A stretch of 38,779 nt of DNA from Pseudomonadota bacterium (GCA_027624315.1 JAQBXX010000011.1:1-38779); one strand, 5' to 3'. Counted from the stretch's first letter, positions 8,919 to 17,969 are shown. The notes: generated from the sequence alone by a model not told the origin. Program-made: numbers and translations.

Positions 8919-10385
8919 TTAATCAATTCTGTAATTCGGCGCTTCTTTAGTGATAGTCACGTCGTGCACGTGGCTCTCGCGCATGCCCGCTGTGGTGACG
9001 CGCACGAAGTGCGGCTTGGTGCGCATGGCGTCGATGGTGCGGCAGCCGGTGTAGCCCATGCTGGCGCGCAGGCCGCCCATCAACTGATGCACGATGGCGT
9101 GCATGCTGCCTTTGTACGGCACGCGGCCTTCGATGCCTTCCGGCACGAGCTTTTCGGCGTCGTTGGTGTCTTCCTGGAAATAACGTTCGCTCGCCCCGCG
9201 CCCTTGCGTCATGGCGCCGAGCGAACCCATGCCGCGGTAGGATTTGTAGGAACGGCCCTGATACAACTCGACCTCGCCCGGCGCCTCTTCGGTGCCGGCG
9301 AACAGGCTGCCGATCATCACCGAGTACGCGCCCGCGGCGAGCGCCTTGGCGACATCGCCCGAAAACCGGATGCCGCCGTCGGAGATGAGCGGCACGCCGC
9401 TCGCGGCCAACGCCTTGGCCACATCCATGATCGCGCTCAACTGCGGCACGCCCACGCCGGTGACGATGCGCGTGGTGCAGATGGAACCCGGCCCGATGCC
9501 GACCTTGACGCCGTCCGCGCCCGCCTCGACCAGCGCGAGCGCCGCCGCGCCGGTGGCGACATTGCCGCCGATGAGTTGCAGATCGGGATAGGCCTTCTTC
9601 AACTGGCGCACGCGGTCGATCACGAACTGCGAATGGCCGTGCGCGGTGTCCACCACGATCACGTCCACACCCGCGGCGACCAGCGCGGCGACGCGCTCGT
9701 CGGTATCCGCCCCGGTGCCGACGGCGGCGCCGACGCGCAATCTTCCCTGCGTGTCCTTGCAGGCGTAGGGATTTTCCTTGGCCTTTTGAATGTCCTTGAA
9801 GGTAATCAGGCCGCGCAACTGGAATTTGTCATCCACCACCAGCACCTTCTCGATGCGGTGTTGGTGCAGCAGCCGCACCACCTCTTCACGGTCAGCGCCT
9901 TCGCGCACCGTGACCAGGCGCTCCTTGGGTGTCATGATGCTGGACACGGGCGCGTCGCGCTGCGGCTCGAAACGCAGGTCGCGTCCGGTGACGATGCCGA
10001 CCAGTTTCTTGCCTTCCACTACCGGCACACCGGAGATGTTGTTGGCGCGCGTGATGGCTAGCACCTCGCCGATGCTGGTGTCGGGCGACACGCTGATCGG
10101 GTCTTTGATGACGCCGCTCTCGAACTTCTTGACCAGACGCACCTGGCGCGCCTGCTCCTCGACGCCCATGTTTTTGTGCACGATGCCGACGCCGCCTTCC
10201 TGCGCCATGCTGATCGCAAGCCGCGCCTCGGTGACGCTGTCCATGGCGGCGGACAGTAACGGGATATGGAGTTTGATCTCGCGCGTGAGCCAACTGCCGA
10301 GTTCGGCCTGTTTGGGCAGGAGGGAGGAATGCGCCGGCACCAGCAGCACATCATCAAAGGTCAGACCTTGCTCGGTGATACGCAT
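8919..10385 (-). CDS. guaB: Inosine-5'-monophosphate dehydrogenase
   Basis: GuaB oxidises IMP to XMP with NAD+, the committed step to [16 protein letters not shown] at the N-terminus, two CBS repeats in the first half of the barrel insertion (about residues 95-205), DTAHGHS, and the catalytic-cysteine loop [11 protein letters not shown] near residue 305 are all present. [10 protein letters not shown] is the mobile flap and [13 protein letters not shown] the C-terminal block. Length 488 is standard. The ATG is supported by CAGGAAACCTGCC upstream. It is divergent from xseA, an arrangement also found in E. coli. Confidence 0.97.
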   Translation of the reverse strand: MRITEQGLTFDDVLLVPAHSSLLPKQAELGSWLTREIKLHIPLLSAAMDSVTEARLAISMAQEGGVGIVHKNMGVEEQARQVRLVKKFESGVIKDPISVSPDTSIGEVLAITRANNISGVPVVEGKKLVGIVTGRDLRFEPQRDAPVSSIMTPKERLVTVREGADREEVVRLLHQHRIEKVLVVDDKFQLRGLITFKDIQKAKENPYACKDTQGRLRVGAAVGTGADTDERVAALVAAGVDVIVVDTAHGHSQFVIDRVRQLKKAYPDLQLIGGNVATGAAALALVEAGADGVKVGIGPGSICTTRIVTGVGVPQLSAIMDVAKALAASGVPLISDGGIRFSGDVAKALAAGAYSVMIGSLFAGTEEAPGEVELYQGRSYKSYRGMGSLGAMTQGRGASERYFQEDTNDAEKLVPEGIEGRVPYKGSMHAIVHQLMGGLRASMGYTGCRTIDAMRTKPHFVRVTTAGMRESHVHDVTITKEAPNYRID

Positions 10386-10415
10386 GGCAGGTTTCCTGAT
10401 AAAACCAAGCGTCTA

Positions 10416-10421
10416 ATTATA
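10416..10421 (-). promoter_or_regulatory. -10 box of the guaB promoter
   Basis: The reverse strand has a perfect TATAAT 30 nt before the guaB ATG, in the short divergent guaB/xseA gap. The -35 region is weak, with AGCCCA at 17 nt spacing. Transcription from here would give a leader of about 24 nt containing the AGGAAA ribosome site. Confidence 0.5.
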
Positions 10422-10460
10422 GGGCAAATCGCACTGATTGGGCTATGATTCCCCCATATT

Positions 10461-11816
10461 ATGAGCCAGCCTGCCTCCGAAACCGTTCCACAACGCGATG
10501 TCTACAGCATTTCGCGCCTGAATCAGGAGGTGCGTGAGTTGCTGGAGGGCACTTTCCCACTGATCTGGGTGGAGGGGGAAATCTCCAACCTCGCGCGCCC
10601 CACCTCCGGACATCTCTATTTCGCGCTCAAGGATGCGGCGGCGCAGGTGCGCTGCGCGCTGTTCCGCAACCGCATGCGCCTGCCGTTCACGCCGGAAAAC
10701 GGCATGCAGGTGCTGGCGCGGGTGAGCGTGAGCCTGTATGAGCAGCGCGGCGAATTTCAGCTCATCGTCGAACACATGGAGCCCGCCGGCGACGGCGCCC
10801 TGCTGCGCGCCTTCGAGCAGCTCAAGCAACGCCTCGCGGCGGCGGGCCTGTTCGACGCAGCGCACAAGAAACCGCTGCCCAGCCTGCCGCAGCGCATCGG
10901 GGTGGTCACCTCGCCCACCGGTGCCGCCCTGCGCGACATCCTCACCACACTGCGCCGCCGCTTTCCTGCCCTGCCGGTGCTGATCTATCCAGTACCGGTG
11001 CAGGGCGCAGGCGCGGCGGAAAAAATCGCCGCCGCGATCCGGCTCGCGGACCAGCGCCGCGAGTGCGACGTGCTCATTGTGGCGCGCGGCGGCGGCTCGC
11101 TCGAAGACCTGTGGGCATTCAATGAAGAGGTGGTGGCGCGCGCAATCTACGTGTGCGGCATACCGGTCGTCACCGGCATCGGCCACGAGATCGATTTCAC
11201 CATCGCCGACCTCGTCGCCGACCAGCGCGCGCCCACACCCACCGCGGCGGCGGAGCTGGTGAGCCCCGACGCGGCGGCGTGGCGGCAGACGCTCGCCCGC
11301 ATGCAGGCGCGGCTGGCGTTTCTCATGCGCACGCAACTCGACCAGACGCGGCAGTCACTGCGCTTTCTGCAACGGCGTTTGCAGCACCCCGGCCAGCGCC
11401 TGCGCGAACGCGCACAGCGCCTCGATGAACTGGAACAGCGCCTGCAACTCGCCTGGCGCGCCACGCAACACGTGCGCCTGAGCCGGGCGGCGGAACTGCA
11501 CGCGCGCCTGCAACAGCAGACGCCGCTCTATCGCCTGCAGCAACTGCGTGCGCGGCGCGAAACGCTGGCGCTGCGGCTTGATGGCGCGCTGCGCCAGCGG
11601 CTGGAAAAATACCGCACCGGCCTCGCCACGCTCACGCGCGCTCTGGAAGCAGTCAGCCCGCTCGCCACGCTCGCGCGCGGTTACGCCATCGTGCAGCGGC
11701 TGCCGCAGGGCGACGTGATACGCTCCGCACGCGCAGTCGCACCGGGCGACCGCGTGGAGGCCCGCCTCGGCGCAGGCCGTTTGATATGCAGCGTTGAGCA
11801 GGCCGTCGATGACTAA
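10461..11816 (+). CDS. xseA: Exodeoxyribonuclease VII large subunit
   Basis: XseA is the large subunit of the ATP-independent single-strand exonuclease ExoVII. The N-terminal OB-fold is recognisable (FPLIWVEGEISNL, then SGHLYFALKDA). The catalytic domain contains RIGVVTSPTGAALRDIL, VARGGGSLEDLWAFNEE and VTGIGHEIDFTIADLVADQRAPTPTAAAE written in consecutive blocks. A long arginine- and glutamine-rich coiled coil follows (about residues 275-390). The C-terminal segment has LARGYAIV. Length 451 is normal. No small subunit xseB is in the window. The ATG overlaps ATTATG, and no strong Shine-Dalgarno sequence is visible. Confidence 0.95.
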   Translation: MSQPASETVPQRDVYSISRLNQEVRELLEGTFPLIWVEGEISNLARPTSGHLYFALKDAAAQVRCALFRNRMRLPFTPENGMQVLARVSVSLYEQRGEFQLIVEHMEPAGDGALLRAFEQLKQRLAAAGLFDAAHKKPLPSLPQRIGVVTSPTGAALRDILTTLRRRFPALPVLIYPVPVQGAGAAEKIAAAIRLADQRRECDVLIVARGGGSLEDLWAFNEEVVARAIYVCGIPVVTGIGHEIDFTIADLVADQRAPTPTAAAELVSPDAAAWRQTLARMQARLAFLMRTQLDQTRQSLRFLQRRLQHPGQRLRERAQRLDELEQRLQLAWRATQHVRLSRAAELHARLQQQTPLYRLQQLRARRETLALRLDGALRQRLEKYRTGLATLTRALEAVSPLATLARGYAIVQRLPQGDVIRSARAVAPGDRVEARLGAGRLICSVEQAVDD

Positions 11817-11848
11817 TAGGTTCATTATTAAAGCTACACTCTCCGACA

Positions 11849-11893
11849 CGTTCCCGCCCCCTGTTGAGGGGGCGGGACAGGGTGGGGGTAGAG
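11849..11893. repeat. GC-rich hairpin repeat after xseA (inverted partner at 13718-13752)
   Basis: CCCGCCCCCT (11853-11862) and AGGGGGCGGG (11867-11876) form a perfect 10-bp stem around GTTG, followed by ACAGGGTGGGGGTAGAG. The same core CCCCTGTTGAGGGG with a downstream GGGGG-TAGAG segment recurs in reverse orientation at 13718-13752. There is no T tract, so this is a repeat rather than a clear terminator. Confidence 0.7.
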
Positions 11894-11908
11894 TTAACAG
11901 GGTTTTTA

Positions 11909-11957
11909 CTCAGGAGACACGCCGTCAGCGGCGTATTCTTACTTTGTGTCTCCTGAG
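11909..11957 (+). promoter_or_regulatory. Leader hairpin before the M23 peptidase start
   Basis: CTCAGGAGACAC (11909-11920) and GTGTCTCCTGAG (11946-11957) are perfect 12-nt complements, with a smaller CGCC/GGCG stem between them. The right arm runs into GAGGAG at 11955-11960, the best ribosome binding site for the following gene, so folding could hide it. If the gene starts further upstream this would be coding sequence instead. Confidence 0.45.
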
Positions 11958-11964
11958 GAGTAGG

Positions 11965-12810
11965 TTGCTGTTCCTCGTGCTTCTCATCCTGCCGCTGCCG
12001 ACGCTGGCCTTGCCGCAGGCCGAACCGGTGCCGGGCGGGATCGCCATTATTCCGCTGGCAGTGAGCAGCAGCGATGGCGTGCCACAGGTGTACTACAACG
12101 GGGCGCGCGCACTCGTCGTGCGTGATGAAGGACATTGGAAAACCGTCATCGGCATTCCGCTCAGCGTCGAGCCGGGTGAGCAGAGCATACAGTTACGCGT
12201 GAACGGAAAAACGCTGTCGCAGCGTTTCACTGTGCGCGACAAACAGTATGAAACCCAGCACCTCACGCTCAAGGACAAGCGCAAGGTGGAACCGACGCCG
12301 GAAGACCTCGTGCGCATCGAAAAAGAGACCGTGGAAATCAACGCCGCCCTGGCAGAGTGGAGCGACAGCGCGGAGGTGGACACGGCCTTCGCGCCACCGG
12401 CGGAAGGGCCGCTCAGCAGCCCCTTCGGCTTGCGGCGCTATTTCAACGATCAGCCGCGCAAACCTCACAGCGGGCTCGACTTGGCGGCGGACATGGGCGC
12501 GCCGGTACAGGCCCCGGCAGCGGGCCGGGTCATCGGCACCGGCGACTATTTCTTCAACGGCAACACCGTATTTATCGACCACGGCCAGGGGCTGATTACG
12601 ATGTATTGCCACCTTTCGCGCATAGCCGTCAAACCTGGCCGGAGTCTTGCGCGCGGAGACCTCATCGGCGCGGTGGGCATGTCCGGACGCGCCACCGGCC
12701 CCCATCTGCACTGGGGCGTGAGCCTGAACCGGGCGCTGGTCGATCCCGCCCTGTTTTTACCGCCGGAAACGGCTCATGTCCGCCCGGATGCAGCCGCTAT
12801 TGAAGAATAG
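11965..12810 (+). CDS. M23 family metallopeptidase (LytM/peptidoglycan endopeptidase-like)
   Basis: A hydrophobic signal sequence (LLFLVLLILPLPTLALPQA) is followed by an Ig-like N-terminal region and a C-terminal LytM domain. Zinc-ligand motifs are HSGLDLAADMG (HxxxxD), MYCHLS, and HLHWG, so the enzyme should be catalytic on periplasmic peptidoglycan cross-links. The start is uncertain. TTG at 11965 has GAGGAG 4 nt upstream and gives 281 residues. TTG at 11944 would add an RSR n-region, and the frame is open back to an ATG at 11794 through a GC-rich repeat that is unlikely to be coding. It lies between xseA and mlaA on the same strand. Confidence 0.85.
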   Translation: MLFLVLLILPLPTLALPQAEPVPGGIAIIPLAVSSSDGVPQVYYNGARALVVRDEGHWKTVIGIPLSVEPGEQSIQLRVNGKTLSQRFTVRDKQYETQHLTLKDKRKVEPTPEDLVRIEKETVEINAALAEWSDSAEVDTAFAPPAEGPLSSPFGLRRYFNDQPRKPHSGLDLAADMGAPVQAPAAGRVIGTGDYFFNGNTVFIDHGQGLITMYCHLSRIAVKPGRSLARGDLIGAVGMSGRATGPHLHWGVSLNRALVDPALFLPPETAHVRPDAAAIEE

Positions 12811-12827
12811 GCGGTTTATGTCATAAT
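12800..12827 (+). promoter_or_regulatory. Putative mlaA promoter
   Basis: TTGAAG (12800-12805) and CATAAT (12822-12827) are spaced 16 nt apart and overlap the 3' end of the M23 gene. Transcription would give a leader of about 60 nt. Each box has mismatches, so this is a candidate only. Confidence 0.4.
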
Positions 12828-12892
12828 CGGCCCACGTATGGGTGGGTACTGCCTTCCTGTCCCAATGAAAAACACAAAAAAAAAGCACACAC

Positions 12893-13690
12893 ATGAACAC
12901 TATCCGGCTTGCTCACCTCCCTGCCTGTCTCGGCCTCGTGGCTGCTTATGCGCTGCTCTCCGGCTGCGCCATCAACCAGCACACGGACGTGAAGAACGAC
13001 CCGCTCGAAACCTTCAATCGCACGATGTACAGCTTCAACGACACGGTCGATAAAGCCGTCCTCAAGCCGGTTGCCACTGGTTACGAGTACGCAGTACCAC
13101 AGCCTGCGCGCACCGGCGTGGGCAATTTCTTCAGCAATCTCGCCTATCCCATCGTCATCATCAACGACTTCCTGCAGGGCAAGTTTGAGCAGGGTGCCGA
13201 GGACATACAGCGTTTCGTCTACAACTCCACGTTCGGCCTGTTCGGCCTGCTCGATGTCTCCACGCCCATGGGCCTGGAGGCGAACAAGGAGGATTTCGGA
13301 CAGACGCTCGGCTACTGGGGCGTAGGTAAAGGCTTCTATCTGGTGTTGCCGTTCTTTGGCCCCAGCACGGTGCGCGACGGCATAGGTTTGGCGGTGGACT
13401 ACCAGCTCGACCTGCTCAATCAGCACTCCGATGTCTCCGCGCGCAACCAGGCATTGGCGCTCAAGGTCATCGACCAGCGTGCGCGCCTGTTGAGTGCGGA
13501 GCGTGTGCTGGAAGAGGCGGCGCTCGATCCTTACACCTTCACGCGCGATGCCTACCTGCAACAGCGTGCCAGTCTGATCCGCGACGGCAAGGCCGCACCG
13601 CGCGAAGAAGATGAAGAAGAAGAGGATGGCGAAACGGCCGCCGAGCCGGAGAATGGCCGCGTGCCGGCAACGCAGTTGCTTGTTCCGTAG
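12893..13690 (+). CDS. mlaA: Outer-membrane lipoprotein MlaA (VacJ)
   Basis: MlaA removes mislocalised phospholipid from the outer leaflet of the outer membrane and passes it to the periplasmic Mla system. A lipoprotein signal ends in LLSGC with Cys25 as the lipidated residue. The VacJ core follows: DPLETFNRTMYSFND, NFFSNLAYPIVIINDFLQGK, RFVYNSTFGLFGLLD, and LGYWGVGKGFYLVLPFFGPS. The tail after residue 230 is strongly acidic and probably disordered. The ATG lacks a Shine-Dalgarno sequence and follows a run of nine A. The remaining mla genes are not in the window. Confidence 0.93.
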   Translation: MNTIRLAHLPACLGLVAAYALLSGCAINQHTDVKNDPLETFNRTMYSFNDTVDKAVLKPVATGYEYAVPQPARTGVGNFFSNLAYPIVIINDFLQGKFEQGAEDIQRFVYNSTFGLFGLLDVSTPMGLEANKEDFGQTLGYWGVGKGFYLVLPFFGPSTVRDGIGLAVDYQLDLLNQHSDVSARNQALALKVIDQRARLLSAERVLEEAALDPYTFTRDAYLQQRASLIRDGKAAPREEDEEEEDGETAAEPENGRVPATQLLVP

Positions 13691-13717
13691 CAGCCGGGAA
13701 GAACCCCAACTATATAC

Positions 13718-13752
13718 TCTAGCCCCCGCCCCTCAACAGGGGACGGGGACGT
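13718..13752. repeat. GC-rich hairpin repeat after mlaA (inverted copy of 11849-11893)
   Basis: CCCC TCAACA GGGG with flanking CCCCCG and ACGGGGACG is, in reverse complement, close to the repeat at 11849-11893, including the trailing GGGGGCTAGAG. The two copies bracket the M23-mlaA pair in opposite orientation. Confidence 0.65.
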
Positions 13753-13767
13753 AAACTGTGATGTCAC

Positions 13768-13810
13768 CTTGCTAGGGAAGCTCTGAATAAATCAGAGACT
13801 CCCTAGCAAG
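13768..13810. terminator. Strong hairpin between convergent mlaA and der
   Basis: CTTGCTAGGGA (13768-13778) pairs perfectly with TCCCTAGCAAG (13800-13810), and CTCTGA (13781-13786) pairs with TCAGAG (13792-13797) inside it, leaving loop ATAAA. It sits between two converging genes and could stop transcription from both sides. There is no long T tract, so a degenerate insertion-sequence end or MITE-like relic is an alternative. Confidence 0.5.
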
Positions 13811-13832
13811 CTCCTTGGTGTCGTCGCGAAAA

Positions 13833-15158
13833 TCAGTCGCGCGGTTTGCCCGCGTAGGGATTTTCCCCACTCCTGAATTCCAGCCTGAGCGGCGTGCCCG
13901 TCAATTTGAGTGCGCTGCGAAAACTGTTGGCGAGATAACGTTTGTACGACTCCGGCACGGAAACAATCCGGTTGCCGTGAATCACTATCACCGGCGGGTT
14001 GTGTCCACCCTGATGTGCATAGCGCAGCTTGATACGCCGTCCCTGCACCAGCGGCGGCTGGTGTGTGGCTAGGGCCTTTTCCAGCAGGCGCGTCAGTTCG
14101 CCGGTCTCCAGCTTGCGCATGGCCGAGGCATAGGCCTTGTCCACCGAGGTGAATAATTCGGCCACGCGCGTGCCGCGCAGCGCAGAGATAAAATGGATGC
14201 TGGCAAAATCCACAAACGACAATCTGCGATCGAGTTCCTGCTTGATGCGCGCACGCTCATCGGCATCCGCACTATCCCACTTGTTCACGGCAATCACCAG
14301 CGCGCGCCCGGACTCCAGCACCAGTCCCAGCAGCGACGCATCCAGCTCCGTCACGCCGGCCTGGGCGTCGAGCATCAGAATGATGACGTTGGCATTGTCG
14401 ATGGCGCGCAATGTTTTTATCACGCTCAGCTTTTCGATGCCCTCACTCATGCGGCTCTTTCTGCGCACGCCGGCGGTGTCTATCAGCGTGTAGTGTGTGC
14501 CCTTGCGCTCGAACGGAATGGAAACGCTGTCGCGCGTCGTGCCGGGCTCATCGAACGCCAGCACGCGCTCTTCGCCGAGCAGGCGATTGATCAGCGTTGA
14601 CTTGCCTGCGTTCGGGCGACCGACGACCGCGAGCCTGACACCCTCCGCTTCCGGCGCCTCTTCCGCGCGCGGGAAACCGGCGAGCACACTGTCCATCAAC
14701 TCCTCCACGCCGGTGCCGTGCGCGGAGGAGATGACATGCGGCGCGCCCATGCCCAGCGCATGAAACTCCGCCGAAACCCCTTCGGCATCCAACCCCTCGC
14801 CCTTGTTCACCACCAGAAACACCGGCTTGCCGGTGCGCCGCAGGCGTGTGGCGATGCGCGCATCTTCTGCGGTGAGCCCGGCGCGCCCGTCCACGATCAG
14901 CAGTGTGACATCCGACTCCTCGACGGCAATCCAGGTCTGCTCCGCCGCCAGCGCCTCGATGCCCGCCTGATCCGAACCCAGGCCACCTGTGTCCACCACG
15001 AGGTAAGGCCTGTCGCCCATCTTGCCGTCGCCGTAAATACGGTCGCGGGTGAGGCCAGGCATATCCGCCACCAGCGCATCACGCGAGCGCGTGAGCCGAT
15101 TGAACAGCGTGGATTTGCCGACATTGGGCCGACCGACGAGTGCGATAACGGGTTTCAT
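13833..15158 (-). CDS. der: Ribosome assembly GTPase Der (EngA)
   Basis: Der is a tandem GTPase needed for maturation of the 50S subunit. The first domain has GRPNVGKST at residues 9-17 and DMPGLTRD. The second has GRPNAGKST near residue 180, DEPGTTRDS and NKWDS. A C-terminal KH-like domain ends the protein. Length 441 is slightly short of some homologues but complete. It is the last gene of the block ndk to der. A relic of the 7-mer repeat element ends 2 nt before the ATG, and no Shine-Dalgarno sequence is visible. Confidence 0.97.
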   Translation of the reverse strand: MKPVIALVGRPNVGKSTLFNRLTRSRDALVADMPGLTRDRIYGDGKMGDRPYLVVDTGGLGSDQAGIEALAAEQTWIAVEESDVTLLIVDGRAGLTAEDARIATRLRRTGKPVFLVVNKGEGLDAEGVSAEFHALGMGAPHVISSAHGTGVEELMDSVLAGFPRAEEAPEAEGVRLAVVGRPNAGKSTLINRLLGEERVLAFDEPGTTRDSVSIPFERKGTHYTLIDTAGVRRKSRMSEGIEKLSVIKTLRAIDNANVIILMLDAQAGVTELDASLLGLVLESGRALVIAVNKWDSADADERARIKQELDRRLSFVDFASIHFISALRGTRVAELFTSVDKAYASAMRKLETGELTRLLEKALATHQPPLVQGRRIKLRYAHQGGHNPPVIVIHGNRIVSVPESYKRYLANSFRSALKLTGTPLRLEFRSGENPYAGKPRD

Positions 15159-15160
15159 AT

Positions 15161-15180
15161 AAAGGCAGTTACGAGTGGCA
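15161..15180. repeat. Relic of the 7-mer repeat element upstream of der
   Basis: AAAGGCAGTTACGAGTGGCA reproduces the end and first heptamers of the elements at 8812 and 25313. The remainder of the element is missing. As in those copies, it lies immediately upstream of a start codon. Confidence 0.5.
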
Positions 15181-15206
15181 AGAAAGACATAAAATTTGGC
15201 ATCTTG

Positions 15207-16376
15207 CTATTTGCTGCTTTTATTAGCGATACGCAGTGCTGCAAGAACTCCGCCCTTGCCATGCACGTAGAGCAGATCATCGACCGCCGTAGGCTGCGTG
15301 AGGATGCCGTCGTCATCGATGCGTGTGCGGGCGACAAAGTGGCCGTCGTCGCGCGCCATCCAGTGCAGGTATCCTTCGAAATCACCCACGGCGACATAAT
15401 CATTCCAGACCGCGGGTGCGGTCACGGCGCGGGCGCGTAATTTATCCTGCTTCCAGAGCGCGCGTCCGTCGCGGCGATCCAGGCTGAACACCTGCCCTTT
15501 GGCATCGGTGACATAAACGGCGCGATCATCCACCGTCAACCCGGCGTACGAGGACATGTCGCGTGTCCACACCAGTCGTCCGGATTCCAGATCGAGTGCG
15601 GCAACGCGCCCCTGATAGCTCGTGACATAAACCATCCTGTCCGCGACCTGCGGCTCGGCGCTGATGTCCACCAGCCGTTCCAGCTCCGAGCGCCCGCGCG
15701 GCTCGGCGATGGCGGTTTCCCACAGCACCTTGCCGTCGCTGATGGAAAGCGCGACCAGCCGCCCGCTGGCAAATCCACCCAACACCTTGTCGCCTGCGAT
15801 CACCGGCGCGCCGGTGCTGCGCAGGGTGAGCGCGGGCACGCTGCTGTCATGCGCCCACTGGCGCTTGCCGTCCTGTACATTGAGTCCGAACAGCTTGCCG
15901 TCCACGGTGCGTACCACCACGATACCCTGCGCGGCGCGCGGCGCGGAGAGGACTTCGCTCGAGACACGCACGCGCCACAGCACTGCCCCATTGCCTTCCG
16001 CCAGGGCCAACACCTCGCCGTCGCTCGAACCTACGAGCACCAGGCCCTCGCCGCTGCCCGGCCCGCCAGAGATCGGGGCCTTGGTCTCTACGCTCCAGAG
16101 CGCACGTCCGCTGACCGCATCGTAGGCGCTGACGCGGCCTCTGCGATCCGCCGCGAACACCTTGCCGTTCGCCACGCTGGGCGACAACTTGAAGTACTCG
16201 CTGTCGCTGCCCGATCCCACGCGCGTTGACCATGCGGTCTGCACTGTGACGCTGGCCGGGAAATTGGTCAGCGCGGCCGGCGGTTCGGAGTTGTCTTTGC
16301 CGCGCAGATAATCGTTGACGGTACCGCAGCCGCCGGTGCTGATGGCGAGCAGCATGATTGCCGCGAGACGCATCAT
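15207..16376 (-). CDS. bamB: Outer membrane assembly lipoprotein BamB
   Basis: BamB is the beta-propeller lipoprotein of the BAM complex that inserts outer-membrane proteins. A lipoprotein signal ends STGGC with Cys17. PQQ-like propeller repeats follow, seen as recurring YDAVSGRALW, EGNGAVLWR, SISDGKVLWE, DLESGRLVW and DRRDGRALWK. Length 389 is typical. The start ATGATG overlaps the end of yfgM by 4 nt, and the second ATG at 16373 is an equally possible start. It lies directly before der, as in E. coli. Confidence 0.95.
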   Translation of the reverse strand: MMRLAAIMLLAISTGGCGTVNDYLRGKDNSEPPAALTNFPASVTVQTAWSTRVGSGSDSEYFKLSPSVANGKVFAADRRGRVSAYDAVSGRALWSVETKAPISGGPGSGEGLVLVGSSDGEVLALAEGNGAVLWRVRVSSEVLSAPRAAQGIVVVRTVDGKLFGLNVQDGKRQWAHDSSVPALTLRSTGAPVIAGDKVLGGFASGRLVALSISDGKVLWETAIAEPRGRSELERLVDISAEPQVADRMVYVTSYQGRVAALDLESGRLVWTRDMSSYAGLTVDDRAVYVTDAKGQVFSLDRRDGRALWKQDKLRARAVTAPAVWNDYVAVGDFEGYLHWMARDDGHFVARTRIDDDGILTQPTAVDDLLYVHGKGGVLAALRIANKSSK

Positions 16377-17065
16377 GGTTTGGCCGGTGCTGTGGCCGAT
16401 GCTGTAGATGGCGCTGTAGATGGCGCTGAAGTATTCACCGCACCCAGATCATCAAGTTTCATTTGCAGCAGCGCAGCCTTGTCCGTGCCTGCGGGTACTG
16501 CCTGCAGTGCCCGCAGCCAGGCACTGCGTGCGGATCCGGGCTGCTTGAGGGCGAGATGGATATCACCCTGCACCTCGACGTACTCGGCGCTGTAGCCACC
16601 CGCCTCGGCACCACTCATGAGCTTGAACGCGGCCTGAGCCTCGCCCTGCTCCAGCATCACGCGCGCCAGGCGCAAGCGTGCAAGCTGTTGCAGTGAGGTT
16701 TCGCGCGCATGCGCCAGCGCCCACTCCAGTTGTGTGCGCGCAGCGGCGACATCGCCGTTATCGAGCGCGAGCCTGGCATTCGCCAGTGCGGCCAGAACGG
16801 CATACGGCGTACCGCTGAATTCGCCCATGATACGCACGCCACGCTCAAAACCTTCCTTGGCTGCACCGCGCTTGACCTCAACCACCAACTGCCCGTATTC
16901 CACCGCAGCCTTCTCGGCCTGGGTCTTGTGGTAATCGCGCCAGGTCCACACGGCAAACGCCGCGCCGAGACCGATCACTACCACGCCGATCACCACCCTG
17001 GTGTTTTCGCGCCACCATTGTTTCAGCGCTTCGGCCTGTTCTTGCTCGCTTTGGTAAATTTCCAT
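16373..17065 (-). CDS. yfgM: YfgM-like ancillary SecYEG translocon subunit (TPR protein)
   Basis: A 230-residue inner-membrane protein with a cytoplasmic N-terminal MEIYQSEQEQAEALKQWW, one membrane segment at about residues 23-42, and a periplasmic tetratricopeptide domain. The C-terminal tail is alanine/threonine/proline-rich and low in complexity. E. coli YfgM works with PpiD at the Sec translocon. Its position directly before bamB and der matches E. coli, but its usual upstream neighbour hisS is here separated by the nine ccm genes. The stop of ccmI lies 16 nt upstream. Confidence 0.9.
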   Translation of the reverse strand: MEIYQSEQEQAEALKQWWRENTRVVIGVVVIGLGAAFAVWTWRDYHKTQAEKAAVEYGQLVVEVKRGAAKEGFERGVRIMGEFSGTPYAVLAALANARLALDNGDVAAARTQLEWALAHARETSLQQLARLRLARVMLEQGEAQAAFKLMSGAEAGGYSAEYVEVQGDIHLALKQPGSARSAWLRALQAVPAGTDKAALLQMKLDDLGAVNTSAPSTAPSTASATAPAKP

Positions 17066-17081
17066 GCGGGAATTCCTGCCT

Positions 17082-17969
17082 TTACTTTTTGGCCTTCACT
17101 GTATTGTCCGGGGTTTTGCCCGTTGCTTGCGCCACACGCGCCTCGGCCTCGGCGATACCCTGCCGGATGACCTTCGATCCTTCCACATCATCCGGTATGA
17201 GCTTTTCCAGACGGCGCCAGATCGTTACGGCGCTTGGATAGTCACCACTTTGAAACGCCATCATGCCGGTGAACCACAAGGCCTTGGGTTGATTAGCGTT
17301 GAGCTGTAAAGTCTTTTTGAACAACTCCACCGGCTGCTGTGTGATGCGCTGCTCCGGGTCGCTGAGCACAATGGCCTCGGCATAGTCAGCCAGCAGGTCG
17401 GCATTCCCGTCCACCAGCGGCAGGGCCTTGGCGTAGGCGTCGCGCGCGTCAGCATAGCGCTCCAGCACGCTGTATGAGCGAGCCAGCCTGAGCCAGCCTT
17501 CACTGTCGGCGGGGTTTTCCTTCAGCTTCTGCTCCAGACGCTGCACCATCATCTGCGGTGAAAAGCCGCCTGAACCGTCAGCCATGGGCGGGGCAGCGGC
17601 ATTTTCGCGCACATGGTCCAGTTGCAGATACAGCACGGTGCTGAGCAGGGGGATCAGGAGCGCGATGGCTACTGCGACGCCACGCCCCTCGATCACGCGG
17701 GCCGGCACCTGGCCCGGCGCGTGCCCGGTGCCGGACACATCCTCCAGCAGCTTGCGTTGCAAGTCGCGGCTCGCCTGCTCGAACTGCCCGGCGCTGATCG
17801 TGCCGATATTCAAATCATTCTCAAGCTCGCTCAGCTGATCCTGATATATTTTGACGTTCAGCGCATCATGCGTAATCGTTACCTGATTGTCTCGCCGCAG
17901 CAGTGGCGGCAACAGGAAGACCAACGCGATGATCATCATCACCGCGGCCACCAGCCAGAATACACTCAT
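17082..17969 (-). CDS. ccmI: Cytochrome c maturation protein CcmI
   Basis: CcmI chaperones apocytochrome c for haem attachment by CcmFH. The N-terminal half has two membrane segments (residues about 4-22 and 93-112) around a cytoplasmic coiled-coil-like loop NVKIYQDQLSELENDLNIG. The periplasmic C-terminal half has TPR repeats (DSEGWLRLARSYSVLERYADA). Length 295 fits a short CcmI. It is the last ccm gene, overlapping ccmH by 4 nt, and leads into yfgM. Confidence 0.92.
   Translation of the reverse strand: MSVFWLVAAVMMIIALVFLLPPLLRRDNQVTITHDALNVKIYQDQLSELENDLNIGTISAGQFEQASRDLQRKLLEDVSGTGHAPGQVPARVIEGRGVAVAIALLIPLLSTVLYLQLDHVRENAAAPPMADGSGGFSPQMMVQRLEQKLKENPADSEGWLRLARSYSVLERYADARDAYAKALPLVDGNADLLADYAEAIVLSDPEQRITQQPVELFKKTLQLNANQPKALWFTGMMAFQSGDYPSAVTIWRRLEKLIPDDVEGSKVIRQGIAEAEARVAQATGKTPDNTVKAKK

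Noticed and set aside
8964-10061. Long plus-strand open frame opposite guaB
   Set aside because: Histidine-, alanine- and arginine-rich translation typical of an antisense frame of a GC-rich gene; guaB is intact on the other strand.
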